33,582 nt of DNA from Pseudomonadota bacterium. GTDB taxonomy: Bacteria > Myxococcota_A > Polyangia > Polyangiales > Polyangiaceae. Below are positions 1-7,301 of this stretch, in pieces. Position 1 is the stretch's first letter; each line of letters opens with the position of its first letter. The notes beneath the pieces are model-generated. The model made no database searches. It was not told the DNA's origin and was given only the letters and a program-made list of their open reading frames with translations. Where the stretch lies: positions 1 to 33,582 of the forward strand of contig JAEWRL010000055.1 in the NCBI GenBank assembly GCA_023398955.1. The letters are read 5' to 3'. The position numbers were made by a program, and so were the translations under genes.

Positions 1-432
1 CACCACCGATGTTGATGCCCGCGCGAGCTGGTCGGCCAGATGCCCCCTCCCTCGCGGAAGACCCTCGACGACGTCATTGGCCAGAACGACGAAATCGAGA
101 GAAAGTTGGTAAACGTCGAGCTTTTCATCATCCAGTTCCATGCTCAGCTATCGGCCAGCGCTGGCCCCGCGTTGCTAACTTTGTCGGGCACGGGCACGGG
201 CACGTTTACGGAAGAGCCAACCGCATTCAGGGACAGGCCCTCAGTGGTTCCCGCCGAGGCTGCAAGACCGCGGTCGGGAAGGCCTCCACCGCGCCTCAGC
301 CCTCAGTGACAGTCCTGCAAACGCAGCGTCGCCACGGTGAGGCCGATCTGCAAGCGTTCAGGAGCGTAGTATTCTGGATACGGCTTCCCGTCGCGGTCAT
401 GCGCACCGTCCGAGCCCCAATGCCGGGCGACA
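1..432. other. Region without a supportable gene
   Basis: I see no convincing gene here. One plus-strand frame (40-309) opens with a helical-looking stretch but becomes Pro/Arg-rich low complexity and has no ribosome binding site, and a second frame (9-464) is Arg-rich and looks like a chance opening. A short GGGCAC tandem (three copies, about 184-201) is the only repeat. The window edge may cut off a gene whose 3' end lies further left, but no tail is recognisable. Confidence 0.4.
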
Positions 433-448
433 CGGCACCAGGATTGCA
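433..448 (+). promoter_or_regulatory. Candidate sigma-54 (-24/-12) promoter for the lipoprotein at 461
   Basis: The -24 element reads CGGCACC and the -12 element is a perfect TTGCA, with GG and GC separated by exactly 10 bases as sigma-54 requires. The predicted start of transcription (12 bases after the -12 C at 447) is about 459, only two bases before the ATG at 461. No Shine-Dalgarno sequence precedes that ATG, so the transcript would be nearly leaderless or the true start codon lies further in. GG-N10-GC pairs are common in GC-rich DNA, so this is a candidate only. Confidence 0.4.
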
Positions 449-460
449 CGCGGCGCCACC

Positions 461-1657
461 ATGATGAAACTCAACACCCCCAGACTCTCGTCCGGTGGTA
501 CCGCGGCCCTGCTGCTGTGCAGCGTGGCGGCGGCGTGCCAGCGGACTCCAGATAACAAAACACTACCCACGGTCGAAAACGTCGCCGAACAGCCGGCAAA
601 TTTCGTCGGAAAGCGCGTGACCCTCAGCGGCGAGGTAGACGATGTTTATGGCACCCGCGCCTTCGAGCTCGAAGACGACACGAAACTCATCTTCGACGAC
701 GACGTCCTTGTCCTCTCGAAGTCTCCCATCGGATTCGGGGGTGGCGCGCTCGAGGACGACGACGATGTCGTCGTGAGCGGCACCATACGGCGGTTCGATG
801 TCACCGAGCTGGAGCGCGATCTCGGATGGGACTTCGACCCGGAGATTGAGGTAGAGCGCTGGAAGACGGGTCCGGTGCTCGTCGCGGACTCGATCACCAA
901 AGTGGCGCAGTACGCGCGGTGGTCGGAGAAGGACGAGCCGCTAGGGATCAATGTTGGCTACGTTGCGGTGTACCGGGAGCCCGACCCCATGGCCCTGGTC
1001 GGCCGTGAAATCGCCTTCGAATCGATTCCCGTGCAATCCGTAGCAGGAAGCGGCCTTTGGGTTGGTGCAGAAAGCCTACCGCTCTTCGTCGCGCCACCTG
1101 GGGGGACGCCGGAGTTCGAGCCCGGGCAGCTCGTCGATCTGCGCGGCACCATTCAACGGATGCCTGAGGCTGCTGCTGCCAAGGAGAAGTGGGGGCTCAC
1201 GCCGGAGGCGGCAGACAAGGCGGCAAGCCGCGGCTACTACCTTGAGGCGAAGCGGATCACCAAGGCCAACAGCGACGGTGCGCAGGCGAAGAAGACAGCG
1301 GGTACCGAGGGAGCCATTACGTTCGCAGCGATGGCCCAGCAGCCCGAGCAGGCGGTGGGCAAGACGGTCAGTGGCGAAGCAGAGGTTCTCCGCGTCATCT
1401 CGGACCGAGCCTTCTACATCTCGGAGAAAAAGGGGACCGCCGCCCCGGGACAGGTCCTTGCAATCGTTCGTGAGGATGTGCCTCAGCACGAGATGATCGA
1501 TATCGATGCCGGCCAAAGGATCCGCTTCACCGGGCAGGTGAAGTCCTCCAAGGACCAGGTAGCAGGCAAGCTGGAGCAGGACTCGAAAGAGGCCATCGCA
1601 GAGAGGCCCGCCTTCATTACCATGCACTGGCGAGATGTCGACATCCTCGAAAAGTAG
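461..1657 (+). CDS. Lipoprotein with repeated OB-fold-like domains
   Basis: This is a 398-residue exported lipoprotein with a hydrophobic signal at about 12-25 and a lipobox ending at Cys26. The mature part holds a module repeated at least twice. It opens with a phrase of the form 'ENVAEQPANFVGKRVTLSGEV' (about 38-58) and recurs near 288-310 as 'AMAQQPEQAVGKTVSGEAEV'; a middle copy (about 175-230) is weaker. The pattern GK-x-V-x-(L)-x-G-x-V followed by a display of the 'RAFEL/AFYIS' type resembles bacterial OB-fold proteins that bind ligands at the cell surface. I know no named function. Two ATG codons (461, 464) are possible starts and neither has a clear ribosome binding site. It appears monocistronic: a strong terminator follows. 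Confidence 0.7.
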   Translation: MMKLNTPRLSSGGTAALLLCSVAAACQRTPDNKTLPTVENVAEQPANFVGKRVTLSGEVDDVYGTRAFELEDDTKLIFDDDVLVLSKSPIGFGGGALEDDDDVVVSGTIRRFDVTELERDLGWDFDPEIEVERWKTGPVLVADSITKVAQYARWSEKDEPLGINVGYVAVYREPDPMALVGREIAFESIPVQSVAGSGLWVGAESLPLFVAPPGGTPEFEPGQLVDLRGTIQRMPEAAAAKEKWGLTPEAADKAASRGYYLEAKRITKANSDGAQAKKTAGTEGAITFAAMAQQPEQAVGKTVSGEAEVLRVISDRAFYISEKKGTAAPGQVLAIVREDVPQHEMIDIDAGQRIRFTGQVKSSKDQVAGKLEQDSKEAIAERPAFITMHWRDVDILEK

Positions 1658-1686
1658 CTGCGCGTCGAAACCATGAGGGGAGGTTC

Positions 1687-1730
1687 AGCCCCCCCGGCGA
1701 GCCGAGCGCATTCGTCGGGGGGCTTGTTGT
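1687..1730 (+). terminator. Rho-independent terminator
   Basis: A long stem pairs AGCCCCCC (1687-1694) with GGGGGGCT (1717-1724). It continues inward through GGCGA (1696-1700) against TCGTC (1712-1716) after a one-base bulge, and a T-rich run TGTTGTT follows. It sits 30 bases after the stop codon of the 461-1657 lipoprotein gene and separates it from the membrane protein gene at 1863. Confidence 0.7.
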
Positions 1731-1862
1731 TGGCATGTGGCGAGCCGCCCCACACTAGGGCTCATATGGCGTGGAATGGCGAATTGATGCCCAGCTGGCG
1801 ACAGGCACGTTGCGGCGGGCACCTCCTTCGTTACAGATCGGTGGCGAAGGAGTGGATTTTAG

Positions 1863-2903
1863 ATGACGAACCGCGCGCCTCGAGTTCTCTGGATCATGGC
1901 AGCAGGCCTCGTCCTTGTTGCCATCCTCGTCTCGTCCAACTTACTGATCCAGCTGGGGCCATTGCGCACCAGCCTCACCTCCGACAACCCATCGACGAGG
2001 GCGACAGCGGAGATGACGGTGCTGGCAGCTCGCTTCTTCAGCGGATTATTGGGGCTGGGCCTGGTCGGCATTTGCCTTGCGTGGTCGCGGGTCGCGGAGA
2101 GTTCGCTCTTCATCAGGGTGATGGAACACCGAGTGCCGGAGGCAGAGAAAGCAAGACAAAGCCGGGTGCTCAATCCAACAGGGATAGTCGCCGTCGGCTT
2201 GGGCATCGTGAGCCTGTTCTACCTGTTCGTCATCGGGAACCGGCTCCCCGCCGATGTGCGTGGGCTGATCGGACGTGAGGATGGCATCCTCGAGCAGGGC
2301 ACAGCCTTATTGTTCTTGGGAGCAGCCGGGCTCGGATTTGCGGCGGTACGCTATCAACGAATGGCCCTGGATCAGCCGGCAACTGGCCAACGGCGTTCAA
2401 GGGTGTGGAGGATGCGCTGGTTCGCTCTGCTCGGCGTGTTCTTCTTTTTTGCTTGCGGCGAAGAGATCAGCTGGGGGCAGCGCCTCTTCGATTTCGGTAC
2501 TCCGGCGGCTATCGAGAGGCTGAACGTGCAGCAGGAGACCAACCTGCACAACATGCTGGGCTACCTTGCAGATCACCTGTTCATCGCGGGCGTGTTCGTT
2601 TTCGGGGCGGTGCTGCCACTGCTCGCCGCGCGCTACGGCATTTGGCGACGAGCTCTGCACCGGGCCGGCGTCCCTCTGGCGTCGCAAGGATTGGCGCTGG
2701 GGTTCCTGCTCGCTTCCGCGCTACACGAGTGGACCGTGGGCGCGCTGCTCGCCCCGGCGCCGCTCCGCATCGCGGAGATCCGGGAGTTCGTAGTCGGGGC
2801 CTGCTTCCTCCTGCTGATGATCGAGCAGCTTCAGGGAGCGCGGCAGCGCGCGGCAGAGCCCGACGTCCTGGATGCGAGCCACGGCGTCGTCCCCGCCGAG
2901 TGA
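1863..2903 (+). CDS. Polytopic membrane protein with EEISWGQR motif
   Basis: This is a 346-residue inner-membrane protein with about seven or eight hydrophobic segments (roughly 8-30, 58-78, 107-125, 150-170, 187-200, 240-262, 275-292, 305-322). Two charged motifs stand inside or beside membrane segments: GEEISWGQR (E200, E201, W204, R207) and, 20 residues on, QQETNLHN (H229). I recognise this pair from a widespread family of uncharacterised bacterial membrane proteins. The Glu/His/Asn set hints at a metal or active site but the function is unknown. The ATG is preceded by a good ribosome binding site (AAGGAG, about 1847-1852). The J-domain gene follows after 80 bases in the same direction. 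Confidence 0.8.
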   Translation: MTNRAPRVLWIMAAGLVLVAILVSSNLLIQLGPLRTSLTSDNPSTRATAEMTVLAARFFSGLLGLGLVGICLAWSRVAESSLFIRVMEHRVPEAEKARQSRVLNPTGIVAVGLGIVSLFYLFVIGNRLPADVRGLIGREDGILEQGTALLFLGAAGLGFAAVRYQRMALDQPATGQRRSRVWRMRWFALLGVFFFFACGEEISWGQRLFDFGTPAAIERLNVQQETNLHNMLGYLADHLFIAGVFVFGAVLPLLAARYGIWRRALHRAGVPLASQGLALGFLLASALHEWTVGALLAPAPLRIAEIREFVVGACFLLLMIEQLQGARQRAAEPDVLDASHGVVPAE

Positions 2904-2983
2904 GGCGCCATTTCTCCTTGCTGGTGGCAGCGTCTTCCGCCCAATGACGTTGCGCGACACGACCCGGGAGCTACGACTCACGG

Positions 2984-3544
2984 GTGACGCTCCTCTTGAT
3001 CTTGCTGGCTTGCCTCGCGGCGGTCGCGCTGCTTGCCGGAGGGCCGGAGAAGCGTGCTGCCCAGGCGAGGCAGGAGACTGCCGGTACCGGATCCGAGCGG
3101 ACGCCAAAGGGTAGTCTGGCCACGGGACGCTGGCTGCTGGGGGCCGTGACGGTGGCGGTGCTGCTGTTCGTCGCGTTTCGCTTCCGCGCCCACTGGCTGG
3201 CCATCGGAGCGGCGGGTGCCTTCGCGCTGCTCCGGCGCACGCTGCCCTGGCTGCTTCGTCTCGGCCCCGGGCTCGTGCGCTTCTTCGCGCGCCGCTCACG
3301 GGCAGACGGCTCTGGCGGGGGCGCTCCGCGCTCCGATGCAGGTGGCTCGGGCGGGGCCACCCGCGGCCACGGCCGCATGACCCGTGAGGAAGCCCTCGCG
3401 GTCCTCGGTATCAAAGAAGGTGCGACCCGAGAAGAGGTGACGGCAGCGTACCGCTCGCTAATGAAGCGCATTCACCCCGACCGCGGCGGCTCGGCATACC
3501 TGGCGGCGAAGCTCAACGAGGCAAGGGATCTCCTCCTCTCGTAA
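2984..3544 (+). CDS. Membrane-anchored J-domain (DnaJ-like) protein
   Basis: This protein has 186 residues from a GTG start, with a GGGAG ribosome binding site about 13 bases upstream. It has an N-terminal hydrophobic segment (about 1-18), a second one (about 45-85), a Gly/Ser-rich linker, and a C-terminal J domain (about 133-186) with the HPD signature at H164-P165-D166. The layout (membrane segments first, J domain last) matches the Tim14/Pam18-like and DjlA-like class that recruits DnaK to the inner face of the membrane by stimulating its ATPase. The Gly/Phe and zinc-finger regions of true DnaJ are absent. It faces the minus-strand lipoprotein at 3634 tail to tail with 89 bases between them and no clear terminator. 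Confidence 0.82.
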   Translation: MTLLLILLACLAAVALLAGGPEKRAAQARQETAGTGSERTPKGSLATGRWLLGAVTVAVLLFVAFRFRAHWLAIGAAGAFALLRRTLPWLLRLGPGLVRFFARRSRADGSGGGAPRSDAGGSGGATRGHGRMTREEALAVLGIKEGATREEVTAAYRSLMKRIHPDRGGSAYLAAKLNEARDLLLS

Positions 3545-3633
3545 AGAGCCCCGTCATCGCTGACCAGCTCGATAGATGCCGGTTACAGACGTGGTGAGAA
3601 CGGGAGACGGGAAACCACCTTGTCGAGAACTCT

Positions 3634-4467
3634 CTAGCGCGCGCAGTCGTGGGAGTAGTCCTCCCGGATCCCCTCGTCGTTGTAGCGGCTGATCAAATAG
3701 CCGCGATCATCGTACTCGTACTCGAAGCTCGCCTGCACCGCTTCCTCACCGGTCGCCCCATACACCCGTCTTCGCACGAGCCGGCAGTCTTCGTAATAGT
3801 GATAGGCAGTGGTGACGTCGCTCGGATCGGAGGGCGAGTAGCTCTCGAGGATTAGCGGATAGCCGCGGTCGTCGAGGGTGTAGCGCTCCTCCAGATCCAC
3901 GGCCGTCAACACCGTTTCATTCTCCGAATACGTCACGGTGATCTCCACGGGCTCGCCGGTGACCCAATCGGGGACCACCCACCCCGTCAGCAGCTCGCCT
4001 TCCCAGAAGAACGTCCGATAGGCATCCCGAATGACCGAGGACGTTAGGTGCCCTTCGTCGTCGTAGGAAAAGTAAGTGACCTCGGGCTCCGTGTCCAAAA
4101 AGCGCAGCTCCGCTCTGCACGGACCGGGCTCGGGGGTGTAGAAGAATGGTCCCGCCTGAGGCAGCAGCTTGCCCCGCGGCCACTCCGGACAACCGACGGT
4201 CTGGTTTCCCGACGCTCCCCCCATTTCTCCTGAATCACCAACGCCCCCTGCTCCTTGCCCGAGATCGCTGCCCCCAGCCCCGGTCGGCGTGCCCCCGGAA
4301 GCGCCAACGCTGGTGCCTCCCCCGACGTCAGGCGCCATTCCTGCCGTGCCTCCGGCGCTGACCCCGATGGCACCGCCCGTCTCTTCGGGCGCTGCACCAT
4401 CATCAGAGCCGCAGCCTGAGCTCATCCCCAGGAGGACTACCAGCATGGACCACGTGGTTCGTTTCAT
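3634..4467 (-). CDS. Lipoprotein with Gly-rich linker and YD-like repeats
   Basis: This is a 277-residue lipoprotein with a signal peptide and lipobox ending at Cys19. A Gly/Ala/Ser/Thr-rich linker (about 20-90) carries it off the membrane. The C-terminal two thirds contains Tyr/Asp repeats such as YFSYDDEGHL, YTLDDRGYPL and YEYDDRGYLISRYND, the pattern of RHS/YD repeats, but far too few to form an RHS shell. YD repeats are known for carbohydrate or toxin-shell roles; here a small beta structure is the most that can be said. It is the last gene of the minus-strand exported-protein operon, 49 bases after the previous stop, with its own ribosome binding site (GAGGAT, six to seven bases from the ATG). 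Confidence 0.75.
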   Translation of the reverse strand: MKRTTWSMLVVLLGMSSGCGSDDGAAPEETGGAIGVSAGGTAGMAPDVGGGTSVGASGGTPTGAGGSDLGQGAGGVGDSGEMGGASGNQTVGCPEWPRGKLLPQAGPFFYTPEPGPCRAELRFLDTEPEVTYFSYDDEGHLTSSVIRDAYRTFFWEGELLTGWVVPDWVTGEPVEITVTYSENETVLTAVDLEERYTLDDRGYPLILESYSPSDPSDVTTAYHYYEDCRLVRRRVYGATGEEAVQASFEYEYDDRGYLISRYNDEGIREDYSHDCAR

Positions 4468-4516
4468 CGATGGATCCTCAGGAGCAGTACCCTACCGAGC
4501 CGCGAGGTTCCCGTCA

Positions 4517-4939
4517 TCACCCATCTCCTGTGGGCAGCTCGCGTCCTTTCAGCACCAACGTGACCGGCTGCGCAGTGGAGCTCGTGAAAAGGAGGCTAGT
4601 GCGATGCCTCGCGCCTGCTCGGACCTTCACGGGCTTCGCGCGACCGAGTGATATCCCATGCAGCGGGCGACTCGTCCCGTCACTCATCACGAGCTTGGTC
4701 GTCTCGTCCTTGAGGTTCTCTAGAACAATCGGGCGATCGCCGAAATTCTCGAGGAGCAGCACCACTTCCCAGTTTCCGTCAAAGGAGGGCTTCACCTCTC
4801 GAACGGCCACACTCAGGCCCTCTGGAAGGCCATCTCGCAGCTCGTACTTTGGCTCATCCGGTTGCGCCTCTCGATCGCAAGACCCTAGGATGATCGCAAG
4901 GCCAAGCAACGGCGCTGTGCCCCAGCGGCGGAGATTCAC
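4517..4939 (-). CDS. Small lipoprotein, Ig-like fold suspected
   Basis: This is a 140-residue lipoprotein. The frame stays open well upstream, but I chose the GTG at 4939-4937 for three reasons. It overlaps the upstream stop as GTGA, it lies next to GAGGAAGA, and it gives a proper lipoprotein signal with the lipobox at Cys21 (LGSC). The mature part is a single small domain with the alternating pattern 'VAVREVKPSFDGNWEVVLLLENFGDRPIVL' (split here: first half ends at FDG), as in Ig-like domains of the DUF4352 kind that follow a lipobox; that assignment is inference from pattern only. It is fourth in the exported-protein operon and probably translationally coupled to its upstream neighbour. Confidence 0.72.
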   Translation of the reverse strand: MNLRRWGTAPLLGLAIILGSCDREAQPDEPKYELRDGLPEGLSVAVREVKPSFDGNWEVVLLLENFGDRPIVLENLKDETTKLVMSDGTSRPLHGISLGRAKPVKVRAGARHRTSLLFTSSTAQPVTLVLKGRELPTGDG

Positions 4940-6657
4940 TCTTCCTCGTTGGTTGGCCACTGGTCTACCCAAACCCCCGGCATCGGCACGGGCTCGAGAG
5001 AGGTCGGGGCGAAGTGGATCTGTTCCCAGGTCCCCGTATGATCGAGCTCGAGCTGGTGGTCTCGCTGCCACGGGAGCCTGGCCATCACTGTCGATTGGCC
5101 GCCTACCGCGCCATGGACCACAACGGCCACAGCCACGGGCCAACCCTGCCCGAGCTCGCTCGGCCATGTCGGCGTCACATCGAGCTCGATGATAGCCGGC
5201 GAGTCGTCGTCGTCGTCCGGCTCGCTGCGGAATCCGACGACGCCACCCCAGCTCTCACCCGCCGTGGCGGCTCGCCACGCCGCGCTGCCGCTCCCGCACG
5301 CCCCCACCGATTCGCTCACGCTCAAGCCACCGGAGCCATCTGGAGCCAGCTCGAAGCGCCGCGCATGAGGGCCAGGGCGCGAGCTCCCCACGCCGCAGTC
5401 CTGCACCAAGGGTGCCGATGGCCCAGCAGTGTCCAAGGTGATGATCGCGCTACCCCCTTGAATGAACCGTTGACCTAGAGCCTCGGCAAGCTCCACGCCG
5501 ATGAAGAGAGCTCCAGACGTAGAGGCTCCAACCATCACGTTGAACTCTCCACGACCGTCCCCTGCGAGGGGGAACAGGCCCAGCCGTGTACTCGTGGGAT
5601 ACTCTGCGAGCCGCAGTAGCCCATCTGCGACCCGCGGCGCGTCGTCCCGCGAGGTGTAGATACGCGGAGAACGCGGCGGCGCCGCGCGCCAGGCGACTGC
5701 CGGGTCGCTCCCGGACTGGACCCAACCGGGCACCGGATCGCCTACGGGAGAGCCCACCAGGCCTCCCTCGAAGAACGGGCTTCCGCCCGCCAACGCGGCG
5801 ATACGTTCCACAAAAACCTGGTCATATCCTTCGTCGACGCTCTCGTCCTTCAGGTACTCGAGGCTAATCGTGTGTTCGCCGGGATCGACGGCCACGGCTG
5901 CCGTGCCGCGCTTCATGCGACCCGAGTCGGAGAACCGCTCGACCCCGTCCACCAGAATCCGAAACACGTCGTGATCCTGCTCCGAGTCCACCACATAATC
6001 GACGACGAGCTGTCCCACCGAACCGGCAGGCCACATTATCGGTCGTGAGATCGCGGCGCTCCGGGGTGCGGCTTGATACCCTGCATAGGACATTTCGACG
6101 GGGCTTCGCCACTCACGCGCAGCGGGCCCGGGTGTCGCGCACCACCCGCCATCGAAGCCCCCCCGGGTCCAACCCGGGATGGAGCATCCCGAAGCGTCCG
6201 TGAAGTCGTACTGTGCCACCAAGGCGCCGTTCGACACGAAGCGAACAGTATTGATCCATGCCGTATCCAGCCCCTCGTCGACGCTGCCGTTCTTCGAGTA
6301 ATCGAGCCGAATAGTGTGGGTTCCCGGCGCCACGGGCACGGACAGGGGTCCCCCGAAGCGAAACCCTGATGCTCCCGCGACCACGACTCCGTCTATCGAG
6401 ATCCCCAGATAGTCGGCGTCCGCCTGGCAGTCGACGAAGCCCTCGACGTAGATGTAGCCGTTTGCGTCCCAGGTCGCCTGCGTTTCCATCCACGAGGACG
6501 TCGGTTGCCCGTAGTCCCCAAGGCCGCTCTGGGACGCAGGCGGACCCACCCGACTCGTCGGCGTCAGCCCAGCCCACGCGACCGACGGCGACGCGACCAA
6601 TCCGAGCAACAGAGTCAACGCGACGAGTCCACTCGACGGAAGTAGGGGTTTGGTCAT
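4936..6657 (-). CDS. Secreted protein with duplicated beta-rich domain
   Basis: This is a 573-residue exported protein with a classical signal peptide (positive start, hydrophobic run, probable cleavage after AWA near residue 29) and no lipobox. Two copies of one module are visible, one at about 60-150 and one at about 210-285. Each ends with the phrase 'G-x-H-T-I-x-L-x-Y' followed by 'SVDEG' and a Val/Asp-containing strand (SKNGSVDEGLDTAW and KDESVDEGYDQVF). The rest is beta-rich with few Cys. Lectin-like or MAM-like folds would fit but I cannot name the family. The ATG overlaps the upstream stop (ATGA at 6657-6654) and the stop overlaps the next start (GTGA), so it is translated as the third gene of a coupled operon. 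Confidence 0.75.
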   Translation of the reverse strand: MTKPLLPSSGLVALTLLLGLVASPSVAWAGLTPTSRVGPPASQSGLGDYGQPTSSWMETQATWDANGYIYVEGFVDCQADADYLGISIDGVVVAGASGFRFGGPLSVPVAPGTHTIRLDYSKNGSVDEGLDTAWINTVRFVSNGALVAQYDFTDASGCSIPGWTRGGFDGGWCATPGPAAREWRSPVEMSYAGYQAAPRSAAISRPIMWPAGSVGQLVVDYVVDSEQDHDVFRILVDGVERFSDSGRMKRGTAAVAVDPGEHTISLEYLKDESVDEGYDQVFVERIAALAGGSPFFEGGLVGSPVGDPVPGWVQSGSDPAVAWRAAPPRSPRIYTSRDDAPRVADGLLRLAEYPTSTRLGLFPLAGDGRGEFNVMVGASTSGALFIGVELAEALGQRFIQGGSAIITLDTAGPSAPLVQDCGVGSSRPGPHARRFELAPDGSGGLSVSESVGACGSGSAAWRAATAGESWGGVVGFRSEPDDDDDSPAIIELDVTPTWPSELGQGWPVAVAVVVHGAVGGQSTVMARLPWQRDHQLELDHTGTWEQIHFAPTSLEPVPMPGVWVDQWPTNEEE

Positions 6658-7301
6658 AGGGATACCTCGAGGACGGTGAGGAGGCGGAGGGTAGGGGGGC
6701 CGCCAGGACCATAGGATTCGCAGGGGCCGCTGCGCAGGTCGAGCGTGACAGGCCCGGGTTGATGGGATACCAGCCGGTAGCGTTCGATGAGCCCCTCAAG
6801 ACTCCGTACGATTGTCCCACTGGGGTCCGGTTCGGGCGCCTCGCCCGTGGGATCAACTATCTCCACCTGCAGGAGCTCGTGCGCCAGTTGGTCTTCGGTA
6901 GCAACGCACGCCGGAGCAATCGCGTGTGTCACGCCACTTGTAGCGACGCCTTCACAATAGTAGGAGTGCTCGCGCTCGGGTTCTCGCTTGACGTTGGTCG
7001 ACTTCTGCCGCAACTCGACGGTGTATGGCACGCCGAAGGAGACCGGAACCTGGATGAGCTCAGCGAGTTTCCAACCCAGATCTGCGCTGGAGACGGCGAC
7101 ACAACCGCTGGTCAGGACTTCGCCGGACCCTAGCAACGCGACTTCGTATTCTACCACTCGCGCGTCGGGGCCGCCCGATGGCTCGGGGGGTTCCCCGTCC
7201 TCACTATCTATCGGGAAAGGAGTCCCATGGCACCCCACCAGCACCAAGCCCAGCAACAGCCAACGGCCCATCCGTCCGGCCGCGGGAGCGCTCACTGCCA
7301 T
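6654..7301 (-). CDS. Lipoprotein of the exported-protein operon
   Basis: This is a 215-residue lipoprotein. The reading frame is open for 33 codons further upstream, but I take the ATG at 7301-7299 because it forms an ATGA overlap with the stop of the 1455-residue gene and gives a clean signal peptide with the lipobox at Cys24 (LVGC). The mature part starts with a Pro/Glu/Gly-rich linker. It then continues as a beta-rich domain with several Cys (for example in LTSGCVAVSS, YYCEGVAT, APACVATED, SGPCESYG) that could form disulfides. No family is recognised. The tight coupling suggests stoichiometric synthesis with the sphingomyelinase-like protein, either as a partner or as an immunity or anchoring factor; this is inference. 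Confidence 0.72.
   Translation of the reverse strand: MAVSAPAAGRMGRWLLLGLVLVGCHGTPFPIDSEDGEPPEPSGGPDARVVEYEVALLGSGEVLTSGCVAVSSADLGWKLAELIQVPVSFGVPYTVELRQKSTNVKREPEREHSYYCEGVATSGVTHAIAPACVATEDQLAHELLQVEIVDPTGEAPEPDPSGTIVRSLEGLIERYRLVSHQPGPVTLDLRSGPCESYGPGGPPTLRLLTVLEVSL

Noticed and set aside
40..309. Short plus-strand frame beginning MPPPSRKTLDDVIG
   Set aside because: It lacks a ribosome binding site, its C-terminal half is Arg/Pro-rich low complexity, and no family is recognisable.
1730..1750. GG-N10-GC element after the first terminator
   Set aside because: The -24 half is fair but the -12 half matches only GC; the gene lies about 120 bases downstream.
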